Assembly: GCA_020444045.1 (NCBI GenBank)
Contig: JAHLLS010000023.1
Coordinates: forward strand, 1 to 64,000
Direction: 5' to 3'
Source of the DNA: Deltaproteobacteria bacterium
Lineage (GTDB): Bacteria > Desulfobacterota > Desulfobacteria > Desulfobacterales > UBA5852
DNA: 64,000 nt
A program made the position numbers and the translations under genes. Shown here piece after piece: positions 52,534-60,967 of the stretch. Within the stretch, counting starts at the first letter, position 1. Each line of letters begins with the position of its first letter. The notes below the pieces were generated by a model. That model saw nothing but the letters and a program-made list of their open reading frames with translations. It had not been told where the DNA came from and did not search any database.

Positions 52534-52893
52534 ATGGATGACATCTTGCGTGCTTTGCCATCGGCGGGAATGATCAACGGAAGGGCAAGCGGCAGCCCGG
52601 CGACCGGGCCAAATGCAGTGGCCGCATCAAAAGAACGTGACCGTTTAGAAAAGGCGTGTGGCGATTTTGAGGCCATCTTTGTGCAACAGCTTTTCAAAAC
52701 CATGCGGGCCAGCGTGCCGGAGTCGGAGTTGTTCAACGGCGGCCGCGCTGAGGAAATTTATACTTCGATGCTCGATCAGCAGGTTGCCGAAAACATGGCT
52801 CATGGTCAGAGCGGCATTGGTTTGGCCAATCAAATGCGAGACAAATTGGCGCGCCATGCCAGCACAGAACCCGTCATCAAAAAACGGTATTGA
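52534..52893 (+). CDS. flgJ: Rod-capping protein FlgJ, rod domain only
   Basis: A 119-residue protein equal to the N-terminal rod-binding domain of FlgJ ('LEKACGDFEAIFVQQLFKTM', 'YTSMLDQQVAENMAHGQSGI', 'GLANQM'). The C-terminal muramidase domain of enteric FlgJ is absent; the SLT lytic transglycosylase at 20575 probably provides that activity. GAGG precedes the ATG. Confidence 0.92.
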   Translation: MDDILRALPSAGMINGRASGSPATGPNAVAASKERDRLEKACGDFEAIFVQQLFKTMRASVPESELFNGGRAEEIYTSMLDQQVAENMAHGQSGIGLANQMRDKLARHASTEPVIKKRY

Positions 52894-52901
52894 TAAATAC
52901 C

Positions 52902-52929
52902 TAAAGCTCCAGCGGAGGGTGACCGATAA
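52902..52929 (+). promoter_or_regulatory. Probable sigma-28 promoter of flgM-flgN and the chemotaxis genes
   Basis: TAAAGC at 52902 and ACCGATAA at 52922-52929 match the FliA elements, but the spacer from TAAA is 16 bp instead of 15. The flgM start is 125 bp downstream. A promoter with sub-optimal spacing would be weaker, suited to an anti-sigma gene. Confidence 0.6.
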
Positions 52930-53054
52930 TCACCTTGCGGATATAGATGCTTCCGATGACGGCGGTGAACGTCATTTGCGGAAGATGCCGCCGATCAGAA
53001 CCCTTAGTCGCCGGATCCATTGACTTTTTAGGGATCCACAGCTGGAGGCCATGT

Positions 53055-53369
53055 ATGAAAATCAACGACAGCAGTGTCCACATCAATTTTGAGGCCTATG
53101 CCCAGAGATCCAAAGATGCCCCTGGCGCCCAGGAGCAATCATCGGTTGTGTCCGGTGACAGCGCGCCGGTGGATAAAGTGGTCCTCTCCCCCAAGGCCCG
53201 GGAAATCCAGGAGGCCCGACAACTGCTGGATGAATTACCGGATGTTAACGAGCCCAAGGTGGCGAACATACGCCTCCAGATCGACAAGGGCGTCTATAAA
53301 ATCGACGGCAATCAAATCGCAGAGCGTATGATGCGGGATATGGCGCTCAACAATGATTTTTTTAATTAA
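53055..53369 (+). CDS. flgM: Anti-sigma-28 factor FlgM
   Basis: A 104-residue FlgM. It starts at ATG 53055 with GGAGG 6 bases upstream; longer readings are not supported. The C-terminal FliA-binding region is typical ('DKVVLSPKAREIQEARQLLD', 'ANIRLQIDKGVYKIDGNQIA'). It holds FliA inactive until it is exported through the finished hook-basal body. Confidence 0.93.
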   Translation: MKINDSSVHINFEAYAQRSKDAPGAQEQSSVVSGDSAPVDKVVLSPKAREIQEARQLLDELPDVNEPKVANIRLQIDKGVYKIDGNQIAERMMRDMALNNDFFN

Positions 53370-53413
53370 AGGTCAAAGCGGTTTGCGATGCTCCGATTTG
53401 CACGGAGAATGGA

Positions 53414-53914
53414 ATGGAAACCTTGCTGAAGTCTCTCAACGAATGCATTGACCGACAACTGAATCTCTATCGCAAACTGTTGAATCTTTTCCTTACCGAA
53501 CGACATGCCATTCTTGCGTCCGAACTCGAAGAACTCAACGCGGTCGTCATGGACAAAGAAGGCCTTCTCCAAAAAATTCGTAAGGAAGAACTTAAACGGC
53601 GGCAAGTCTGCGATGACATCGCCGACCGGCTTGGAATGGCCTCAGAACCCCTGACCATCACCCGATTAAGCGAGAAGATAGACGCGCCATACGTTTCGGA
53701 GACGACCCGACGCGGGAAACAACTGCAAGCGTTGATCGATGAGATTCAAGTCGAATCCGAACGAAATCGCTCGCTTTGTCTCCAGGCGCTTCAGTTTGTG
53801 AATGGTTCCATCAAGCTTCTGACAACCCTCTCGCATCCGAACCAGGTTTACCACGCCTCCGGCCGCTTCCAAAGTGAGGGCCGAATTGGCCGGATGCTAT
53901 CGGGTGCGGTATGA
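53414..53914 (+). CDS. flgN: FlgK/FlgL export chaperone FlgN
   Basis: A 166-residue all-helical protein with the FlgN pattern ('LYRKLLNLFLTERHAILASE', 'LNAVVMDKEGLLQKIRKEEL'). It protects the hook-filament junction proteins FlgK and FlgL, whose genes are 7 kb downstream in the same unit. It follows flgM by 44 bp. Confidence 0.88.
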   Translation: METLLKSLNECIDRQLNLYRKLLNLFLTERHAILASELEELNAVVMDKEGLLQKIRKEELKRRQVCDDIADRLGMASEPLTITRLSEKIDAPYVSETTRRGKQLQALIDEIQVESERNRSLCLQALQFVNGSIKLLTTLSHPNQVYHASGRFQSEGRIGRMLSGAV

Positions 53915-53963
53915 ATTCAGCGCTATTTTCTTACACCTCAGACATAGATTCGGGCCGATAATC

Positions 53964-56747
53964 ATGACCAAAACAGGATCCAAAGTCATTCCGCAGTTGG
54001 ACCAATTTGTTGAAAATCTTGACAGTCTCAGTCTGAATGATCGCGAGGCCTGGAGTGGCTTCGCCAAGCAACTGGCGATGGTGGAGGCGGAGATACCCAA
54101 GCAGATGAAGCCATTGCTGGTGTTGCTGGAACAGTGCCGAAGGGGGATTGAGGCCATCGCCCAGAAATCGCTAAGCGATTATCTGGCGATCATCGACGGC
54201 ATTGCGGATGGCTTTGCGGCGGCCGTGCATTATTTGGAAAATGGTCCTGATCGCAAGACGACCGTTCAGCAGGCGGTCGATACCCTCGAAGGCCTGTTGA
54301 ACGGCGTCGGGGTGATGGAGGAGACGGAACACCAGCCTCGGAATGATTCGGTGACGTCCGATGCCCCGGTTACCTTAGACGACCTCGCGGCCATGCTCGT
54401 TCAGATCGATGGCGACGACCGCATGGAATGGCAGGCCGTCCATGAGGCCTTGGAGCGCATCAGCGCCGGAGATGACCACCCGGAGGCGGTTCAAACGCAG
54501 CTGCGGGATGCCCGGACCCGGTTGTCAGAAATGTTGGAAAACGGCCACCCTTTCACGGAAGCGTTTGCCGAAGGGTTCGGACAAAGCCTTCAATCCGCGA
54601 TGGATCTTTTAATCGATGGAACCAAGTTTGAGACGGCGGCGATGACGCCACAGACGGAGCCGGGCAGCGAATTGCATGAGACGATGAACGCGGCAGCGGA
54701 GCCTGCAGTCGTTTCGGAAACGCCCGCCGACGAGAGTGATGCGACAGATTCCACCATCGCCGATGAAAAGCCGTGTGACACCGAAATGACCGACGCCATT
54801 GATGTCTCGGGGGAGGATGCGGCGGATTGTATGCCGGAGGATCCGGACTTTGAATTGATCGGTGAGTTTATCGAAGAGGGCAGCGATCTGATTGCGCAAG
54901 CCGAAGAGGCCCTGCTCAAACTCGAAACCGATCCAGACGACATGGATGCGGTCGGCATGGTTTTCAGGGCCTTTCATACGATCAAGGGAACGTCGGCTTT
55001 TCTCGAACTGGCTATTATTGCCGACATGGGGCACCATGCCGAAAGTCTTTTGAGTCGGGTACGGGACCGCGAAATTCGCTACACGGGCGGGTACGCCGAC
55101 TTGTCTCTGCGCGCACTGGACATGCTCAAGGCGCTCATCGAAAGTGTTCAGGAAGCGCTCGGCGGCGGCCCCCTCATTAAACCGGCGGGATACAACGAAC
55201 TCCTGAAAATATTAGCTGCGCCGGAAGCGGCAGGCATTTCCGAGGACAGCAATGATGTTCCGGCGCCCCGGGTCGGCGACCTGCTTGTCGCCCAGGGAAA
55301 AGTAACCCGTGAAGATGTCGAATCGGCGGTTACCTCCCCCCGGGTCGGCGACATCCTGGTGGCGCAAGGCACGGCGACCCGCGAGCAGATCGAAGAGGCT
55401 GCCCGGGAAGACGGTGCGGACCCCATCGGCGTAAAAATGGTTCGGACGCAGCAGGCCTCGACAAAGGATGTCGGGCAGGCCCTCAGGGCCCAGCAGCGCA
55501 TCAAGAATCCACAGAATGTCGTGGACAGTTCAGTGCGGGTCAGTACCAGCCGCCTAGATCGTCTGATCGACATGGTTGGGGAGCTGGTGATCGCGCACTC
55601 CATGGTGGCCCAGGACGATATCGTGATCAACGGCAACAACCATGATCTGATCAAGAAAATAAGCCATACGACCAAAATTGTGCGCGAGCTCCAAGATATG
55701 AGCATGTCACTTCGGATGGTGCCGCTCAAAGCGACGTTCAGCAAAATGACGCGTCTGGTGCGGGATGTGGCACGCAAGACCGGGAAACAAGTTCACCTGA
55801 TTACCGAGGGGGAAGAAACGGAAATCGATCGCAACCTTGTGGACGTCATCAACGATCCCCTGGTTCACATGATTCGCAATGCGGTCGATCACGGCATCGA
55901 GTCTCCCGAGATTCGCCAGGAGAAGGGCAAAAACGAGACAGGACAGGTCAAATTGGCAGCCTACCATTCAGCCGGCAACGTGGTCGTGGAAATTCAAGAC
56001 GACGGCAAAGGCCTCGATCGGGACGTCATCCTGACGAAAGCGATTCAAAATGGGTTGATCAGTGACGGAGCGGCACTGAGCGACCGGGAAATTTTCAATC
56101 TGGTCTTCGAGCCGGGCTTCTCCACGGCCACGGAAGTAACGGACGTGTCGGGGCGCGGTGTGGGCATGGATGTTGTTCGTAAAAATATCGAATCCCTTCG
56201 CGGTCAGGTCGAGATCCATTCGGTCAAAGGGGTCGGCAGCACCTTTAAGATGGGACTGCCGCTGACGCTGGCCATCATCGACGGCATGGTGGTGCGGGTC
56301 GGGGAAGAAACCTACGTCATCCCAACCGTTTCCATTATCAAATCGATTAAACCGGAGCCGGAAGATGTTTCAACGGTTTACGGTCGCGGTGAAATGATAT
56401 CGGTGCAAGGCAAACTCATTCCTTTGGTCCGGCTGGTGGATCTTTACGGCCTGGGGGGAGAGGACGTGGACGACGACCACATGCTGGTGGTTATCGTTGA
56501 AGACGAGCATCACAAGGCCGGCCTGGTGATTCACGAATTGATTGGCCGACAGCAGGTCGTGATCAAAACCCTGGGTGAAACCATGCGCCATATCCCGGGC
56601 ATTTCCGGCAGTGCCATCATGCCGAACGGTCGCGTCGGCCTGATTCTGGATGTGGGGAGCCTGATGCGCTATGCCAGCCGTGACGGCCATGACGGGTCCA
56701 AGGACAAAAGGCAGATTGAATTGCCGCCGCTGCAAGCCGTCGCATAA
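53964..56747 (+). CDS. cheA: Chemotaxis histidine kinase CheA, enlarged
   Basis: A 927-residue CheA, much longer than the usual 650-700. Residues 1-290 are a helical and acidic extension of unknown role. The Hpt domain spans about 293-400, with phosphoacceptor H338 in AFHTIKGTSAF. Residues about 434-490 hold two similar helical repeats (PRVGDLLVAQGKVTRED and PRVGDILVAQGTATREQ). Then come P3 ('VSTSRLDRLIDMVGELVIAH'), the ATPase ('DPLVHMIRNAVDHGIESPE', DDGKGLD, GRGVGMDVV) and the CheW-like P5 domain. No P2 CheY-binding domain is obvious. ATG 53964 is chosen; its ribosome site is weak. Confidence 0.93.
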   Translation: MTKTGSKVIPQLDQFVENLDSLSLNDREAWSGFAKQLAMVEAEIPKQMKPLLVLLEQCRRGIEAIAQKSLSDYLAIIDGIADGFAAAVHYLENGPDRKTTVQQAVDTLEGLLNGVGVMEETEHQPRNDSVTSDAPVTLDDLAAMLVQIDGDDRMEWQAVHEALERISAGDDHPEAVQTQLRDARTRLSEMLENGHPFTEAFAEGFGQSLQSAMDLLIDGTKFETAAMTPQTEPGSELHETMNAAAEPAVVSETPADESDATDSTIADEKPCDTEMTDAIDVSGEDAADCMPEDPDFELIGEFIEEGSDLIAQAEEALLKLETDPDDMDAVGMVFRAFHTIKGTSAFLELAIIADMGHHAESLLSRVRDREIRYTGGYADLSLRALDMLKALIESVQEALGGGPLIKPAGYNELLKILAAPEAAGISEDSNDVPAPRVGDLLVAQGKVTREDVESAVTSPRVGDILVAQGTATREQIEEAAREDGADPIGVKMVRTQQASTKDVGQALRAQQRIKNPQNVVDSSVRVSTSRLDRLIDMVGELVIAHSMVAQDDIVINGNNHDLIKKISHTTKIVRELQDMSMSLRMVPLKATFSKMTRLVRDVARKTGKQVHLITEGEETEIDRNLVDVINDPLVHMIRNAVDHGIESPEIRQEKGKNETGQVKLAAYHSAGNVVVEIQDDGKGLDRDVILTKAIQNGLISDGAALSDREIFNLVFEPGFSTATEVTDVSGRGVGMDVVRKNIESLRGQVEIHSVKGVGSTFKMGLPLTLAIIDGMVVRVGEETYVIPTVSIIKSIKPEPEDVSTVYGRGEMISVQGKLIPLVRLVDLYGLGGEDVDDDHMLVVIVEDEHHKAGLVIHELIGRQQVVIKTLGETMRHIPGISGSAIMPNGRVGLILDVGSLMRYASRDGHDGSKDKRQIELPPLQAVA

Positions 56748-56780
56748 GGTTGCCTTGTCTGAAACGGAGAGAACAGAACC

Positions 56781-57599
56781 ATGACATTATTGACGGCCGA
56801 GCTCGATCGAAGTCAATTCCAGGAAATCAGCCGGATCATCTATGACCAGTGCGGCATTAGCCTGAAATCCGGAAAAGAAGCACTGGTTCGCGCCCGTCTT
56901 CTGAAGCGCCTCCGGGCATTGCAGATTCGCAACGTGAAAGAATACATGGATTTGATCAGGAGCGATAAGGGGCGGTATGAGATCGACACATTGATCGATG
57001 TCATGACGACCAATAAAACCAGCTTCTTTCGCGAGTCGGCCCATTTTGATTATCTGACCGAGGGGATCCTGCCCGCCTTTACTCACAGTCGTTTGCGGTT
57101 CTGGAGTGCCGCCTGCTCTTCGGGAGAGGAACCGTATACGCTGGCCATGGTGCTGCGTGAAGCGATTCCAGCGATCGATCAAAAGGATGTTCTGATTCTG
57201 TCTACCGATATTTCCAACCAGATGCTCGAAACCGCAAGGAAGGGCATCTATTCCAAAGAGCGTTTGGCCGGCATCCCGCAGGCCTATGTCCAAAAATATT
57301 TTAAGCGTTGTGCGGATGGCAGTGAACAACGCTATTGCGTGGGTTCGGATTTGCGCAAACTGGTGCGGCTGGCCCCGTTGAATCTGATGCAGGCGTGGCC
57401 CATGAAAGGCCCCTTCAATGTCATTTTCTGCCGGAATGTCATGATCTATTTCGACCGACCGACCCAGCAGCGACTGGTGAACCGGTTCTGGGACTTGCTG
57501 GAAACCGGCGGCTATCTGTTTGTCGGACATTCCGAAGGCTTGTCGGGAATTCGCCATGATTTTAAATATATGAAGCCTGCAATCTACAAGAAGCGCTAG
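56781..57599 (+). CDS. cheR: Chemoreceptor methyltransferase CheR
   Basis: A 272-residue SAM-dependent methyltransferase. The N-terminal helical domain is followed by the catalytic fold with 'TTNKTSFFRESAHFDYLTEG', the SAM motif FWSAACSSGEEPYTLAMV and 'FNVIFCRNVMIYFDRPTQQR'. It methylates glutamates on receptors. No pentapeptide-binding tail or TPR extension is present. GGAGAG precedes the ATG. Confidence 0.95.
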   Translation: MTLLTAELDRSQFQEISRIIYDQCGISLKSGKEALVRARLLKRLRALQIRNVKEYMDLIRSDKGRYEIDTLIDVMTTNKTSFFRESAHFDYLTEGILPAFTHSRLRFWSAACSSGEEPYTLAMVLREAIPAIDQKDVLILSTDISNQMLETARKGIYSKERLAGIPQAYVQKYFKRCADGSEQRYCVGSDLRKLVRLAPLNLMQAWPMKGPFNVIFCRNVMIYFDRPTQQRLVNRFWDLLETGGYLFVGHSEGLSGIRHDFKYMKPAIYKKR

Positions 57600-57624
57600 T
57601 ACGAATAGTGTTTGGATGGCCTAA

Positions 57625-58098
57625 ATGAAACACGTCGTTGTCGTAGCCGATATGAAACTGGGAAAAAAGGGTGATATCCTAGTGACCCATGCTTTGGGCA
57701 GCTGCCTCGGGCTGATGGTCTATGATCCCCAGGCCCAGGTGGGGGGGCTGTTGCACGCCATGCTGCCGCTTTCGAAAATCAATTCTGAAAAGGCGGCCAG
57801 TAATCCCTACATGTTCGTCGATATCGGTGTGCCGAAACTGTTCAAGGAAATTTACCGCATCGGCGGGGAAAAAAGTCGCCTGATCGTCAAAGCGGCTGGT
57901 TGCGGCCAGCCACTAGGTAAAAATGAGATTTTCAAGATCGGAGAACGTAATTTCACCATTTTAAAGAAGCTGCTCTGGAAGAACAATGTGCTGCTGGACG
58001 CCGACGATGTCGGCGGACCGTCCGGCCGCACGGTTCATTTTGATGTCACCACGGGCGAGGTCAAAATTTCCAGCAACGGGTCAGTGAGTCTGCTATGA
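57625..58098 (+). CDS. cheD: Chemoreceptor deamidase CheD
   Basis: A 157-residue CheD. The catalytic Cys lies in THALGSCLGLMVYDP and the His in GGLLHAMLPLS; 'VKAAGCGQP' and 'GGPSGRTVHFDVTTGEV' complete the family pattern. It deamidates receptor glutamines and partners with CheC/CheX phosphatases, one of which is encoded at 59372. It overlaps the HDOD gene by 4 bp. Confidence 0.93.
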   Translation: MKHVVVVADMKLGKKGDILVTHALGSCLGLMVYDPQAQVGGLLHAMLPLSKINSEKAASNPYMFVDIGVPKLFKEIYRIGGEKSRLIVKAAGCGQPLGKNEIFKIGERNFTILKKLLWKNNVLLDADDVGGPSGRTVHFDVTTGEVKISSNGSVSLL

Positions 58099-58946
58099 AA
58101 TCTGATTATTTGGATAAAATCATGTCCAAGATCGATGCCTTTCCGAGCATCCCCGGATCTGCTGTCAAATTATTGGCATTGTTGGATAATAGCGAGACAC
58201 CAGTAGGAGAAATCGAAGAGGTTTTACGCGTCGATCCGGGTTTGACGGCCAATGTGCTCAAGCTGACCAATTCGGCCTATGTCGGTCTGCCGACCAAGGT
58301 CGGATCCATCAAGCGGGCCGTCATGCTCCTGGGAATGAACAAGATAAAACAGCTCGTCATGACATCTTGTGTCGGCGGCGTGATGGACGGGCCGATTCCT
58401 GGTTACGACCTGCCTTCCGGTGAACTCTGGCGGCATTCCATCGCAGTTTCCGTTGCGGCCGAGGGGCTTAGCCGCGAGTTAAAGCTGACCGGAACCGACG
58501 ATATTTTTACGGCGGCATTGCTGCATGATGTGGGTAAGCTCATTTTAGGGCAGTTTGTCCAGGAAGACCTTGCCGCGATCGACGCGGCCGCGGGAACCGA
58601 TGTGTCGTTTGAAATTGCCGAAAAACAGGTGCTCGGCACCGATCACGCTGAAATCGGTGCGCGGATTCTTTCCCACTGGTCGCTTCCGGACGATCTTGTC
58701 CATGCCGTGCAATGGCATCATGACCCGGATGCCGCGGCGGAATCCAAGCGCACCACGGACATCGTCCATGTAGCCAACGTGCTTTGTTTAATGATGGGGA
58801 TCGGGGTGGGGCGGGAGGGGCTGCAGTACGAACCGTCACCGACCGTTACCCATCGATTAGGACTCAAACCGTTTCATCTGGAGCATGTGGCGAGCCAGAC
58901 CCTGCAGTTGGCCGAAGAATTGTCCGACGTATTCGCAGCGGATTAA
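58095..58946 (+). CDS. HDOD domain protein in the chemotaxis cluster
   Basis: A 283-residue HDOD protein: 'KIDAFPSIPGSAVKLLALLD', 'LKLTNSAYVGLPTKVGSIKR', 'AALLHDVGKLILGQFV', 'LGTDHAEIGARILSHWSLPD' and 'QWHHDPDAA'. Several HD-type residues (H-D, H-H) are retained. It is translationally coupled to cheD (ATGA overlap) and precedes cheY. A chemotaxis scaffold or signalling role is likely, but not established. Confidence 0.85.
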   Translation: MKSDYLDKIMSKIDAFPSIPGSAVKLLALLDNSETPVGEIEEVLRVDPGLTANVLKLTNSAYVGLPTKVGSIKRAVMLLGMNKIKQLVMTSCVGGVMDGPIPGYDLPSGELWRHSIAVSVAAEGLSRELKLTGTDDIFTAALLHDVGKLILGQFVQEDLAAIDAAAGTDVSFEIAEKQVLGTDHAEIGARILSHWSLPDDLVHAVQWHHDPDAAAESKRTTDIVHVANVLCLMMGIGVGREGLQYEPSPTVTHRLGLKPFHLEHVASQTLQLAEELSDVFAAD

Positions 58947-58980
58947 CCGTGTAACGGAAAACGTGTAACGAGGTACTGAT

Positions 58981-59391
58981 ATGCCACTCAATGTTTTAAT
59001 CGTCGATGACAGCAGCGTCATGAGGGCGATGATCATCAAAACCATCCGAATGAGCGGTCTGGATCTAGGCGACGTCTATCAGGCCGGCAATGGTAAAGAA
59101 GGGCTGAGTGCCGCCCGGGAAAACTGGGTTGATCTGGTTGTGGCCGACATCAACATGCCGGTCATGAACGGCGAAGAAATGATTGACCAGATGAAAGCGG
59201 ACCCTGAGTTGTCGGCGCTGCCCACGATTGTGATTTCGACCGAAGGCAGTGCGACACGCATTCAGCGGCTTGAAAAAAAAGGGGTCACGTTTATTCACAA
59301 ACCGTTTACGCCTGAGATTATCAGAGACGCCATCCAGGACCTCACGGGGATTACGGGCATAGGAGACAGCAATGAATCAGGAGCATTCTGA
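58981..59391 (+). CDS. cheY: Chemotaxis response regulator CheY
   Basis: A 136-residue single receiver with acidic pair 'IVDDSSVMRAMI', phosphoacceptor Asp in VVADINMPVMNGEEM, switch Ser/Thr ('VISTEGS') and Lys in IHKPFTPE. CheY-P should bind the FliM N-terminus (36311). It overlaps the cheX-like gene by 20 bp, so the CheY-P phosphatase is made with it. Confidence 0.93.
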   Translation: MPLNVLIVDDSSVMRAMIIKTIRMSGLDLGDVYQAGNGKEGLSAARENWVDLVVADINMPVMNGEEMIDQMKADPELSALPTIVISTEGSATRIQRLEKKGVTFIHKPFTPEIIRDAIQDLTGITGIGDSNESGAF

Positions 59392-59848
59392 CCTATTGAT
59401 GGAAATCGCCGCTCAAACGCTGGAACAACTGGCCTTTATTTTCAGTTTTCCGGACGACACGGACCCTGACGCCATCTGGGAAGAAGCGGCGACCGGTTGC
59501 CATGTCGAATTCAGTGGGCCATCGCAGGGGGAACTATTGCTGCTCATATCCAATGCCGCCATGCCCGAACTCACGTCCAATATGCTCGGTATGGACGAAG
59601 ACGAGGTACCGCCGGAAGACCAGCAGCACGATGCCTTGCGTGAGGCTCTCAACGTTATCTGCGGCAATCTGCTGCCCCGTATCGGCGGCACCGAGGCGGT
59701 TTACGATATCCGGCCCCCGAAGATTCTGGACGCCGGTGCTGCGCGCTCGCTGTTGGACCAAATCAAGACCGGTCCCCGGGAATATGCATCCGCCCTCTTG
59801 AGTCTGGATGATGGCGGCTGTCAGCTGTATATGCGTTTGGATACGTGA
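59372..59848 (+). CDS. cheX: CheX/CheC-type phosphatase paired with cheY
   Basis: A 158-residue protein with one phosphatase helix of the CheC/CheX family (EALNVICGNLLPRI at about 90-103, with Glu and Asn three residues apart) and a preceding 'ELLLLISNAAMPELTSNMLG' strand-helix unit like that of the minus-strand CheX at 1358. It overlaps cheY. No cheZ is present, so this is the probable CheY-P phosphatase. The match to the family is recognisable but more distant than for the gene at 1358. Confidence 0.75.
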   Translation: MNQEHSDLLMEIAAQTLEQLAFIFSFPDDTDPDAIWEEAATGCHVEFSGPSQGELLLLISNAAMPELTSNMLGMDEDEVPPEDQQHDALREALNVICGNLLPRIGGTEAVYDIRPPKILDAGAARSLLDQIKTGPREYASALLSLDDGGCQLYMRLDT

Positions 59849-59892
59849 TGACGAACCGAACCGATGATTTATAAAGGCCACAGAGAAGAACA

Positions 59893-60945
59893 ATGATCAA
59901 GGTGCTGATTGTAGATGATTCCGCCGTTGTGCGTAAAATTTTGAGTGACGAACTGTCGCGATATGAAGATATCGATATCGTGGGCACGGCCGTCGATCCC
60001 TATGTCGCGCGGGATAAGATCGTTAAGTTGAAACCGGACGTCATTACGCTGGATCTGGAAATGCCCCGCATGGATGGGTTGTCGTTTCTGTCAAAACTCA
60101 TGAAACATTACCCACTGCCGGTGATCGTCCTGAGTTCCCTCACGCCGCGCAACAGCGAAACCGCCATTAAAGCACTCGATCTGGGTGCAGTGGATGTCTT
60201 CTGTAAAGCCGGATCGGCATATTCCACCCAGGATGTATCCCGCCAACTGGTGCAGGCCATCCGTGCGGCCGCCAAGGCACGCATCAGTGCTCTGCCGGCT
60301 GCCGTCGATGCGGGGTCCCGGGAGAAAGTGACCCTCTCAAGCGGTCTTTTGACCAAGACCACCCATCAGGTGATCGCCATCGGTGCGTCCACCGGCGGCA
60401 CCAAGGCCATTGAAGCGGTTCTCAGCGCCATGCCGGCCGGATCGCCCGGGACGATCATTGTGCAGCACATGCCGGAGACCTTCACCAAGACGTTTGCCGA
60501 ACGGCTCAACAGTCTTTGCCCGATGGAAGTCCGCGAAGCACGGGATAAGGACCATGTGGTCCCCGGCCTGGCGTTGATTGCCCCCGGCAACCGTCACATG
60601 GTGCTTCACCGCAGCGGCGGAAACTATCTGGTTCATATCAAAGGCGGCCCGCGGGTCCATTACCAAAGGCCCAGTGTGGATGTCATGTTCCATTCGGTCG
60701 CCAAACATGCCGGTCGTAATGCGGTGGGCGTCATTTTAACGGGGATGGGGGCGGATGGCGCCAAGGGCATGCTGGCCATGCAGCAAAGCGGCGCCTACAA
60801 TATGGCCCAGGACGAACAGAGTTGTGTTGTCTTCGGTATGCCCAAAGAGGCCATCAAATTGGGGGGGGTCGATGAGATCCTGCCGCTGGCCAAGATACCC
60901 AAAGCGATTTTCACGGCATTGTCGCGCAATGGGAATGCATCGTAA
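59893..60945 (+). CDS. cheB: Chemoreceptor methylesterase CheB
   Basis: A 350-residue protein with an N-terminal receiver ('VLIVDDSAVVRKILSDEL', phospho-Asp in ITLDLEMPRMDG) and a C-terminal esterase domain with the Ser-His-Asp triad visible in IGASTGGTKAIEAVL, IIVQHMPETFTKTFAERL and LTGMGADGAKGM. It removes receptor methyl groups added by CheR. It lies 45 bp after the cheX-like gene. Confidence 0.95.
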   Translation: MIKVLIVDDSAVVRKILSDELSRYEDIDIVGTAVDPYVARDKIVKLKPDVITLDLEMPRMDGLSFLSKLMKHYPLPVIVLSSLTPRNSETAIKALDLGAVDVFCKAGSAYSTQDVSRQLVQAIRAAAKARISALPAAVDAGSREKVTLSSGLLTKTTHQVIAIGASTGGTKAIEAVLSAMPAGSPGTIIVQHMPETFTKTFAERLNSLCPMEVREARDKDHVVPGLALIAPGNRHMVLHRSGGNYLVHIKGGPRVHYQRPSVDVMFHSVAKHAGRNAVGVILTGMGADGAKGMLAMQQSGAYNMAQDEQSCVVFGMPKEAIKLGGVDEILPLAKIPKAIFTALSRNGNAS

Positions 60946-60967
60946 TCCAGACCAAAGGTGGTGAACC

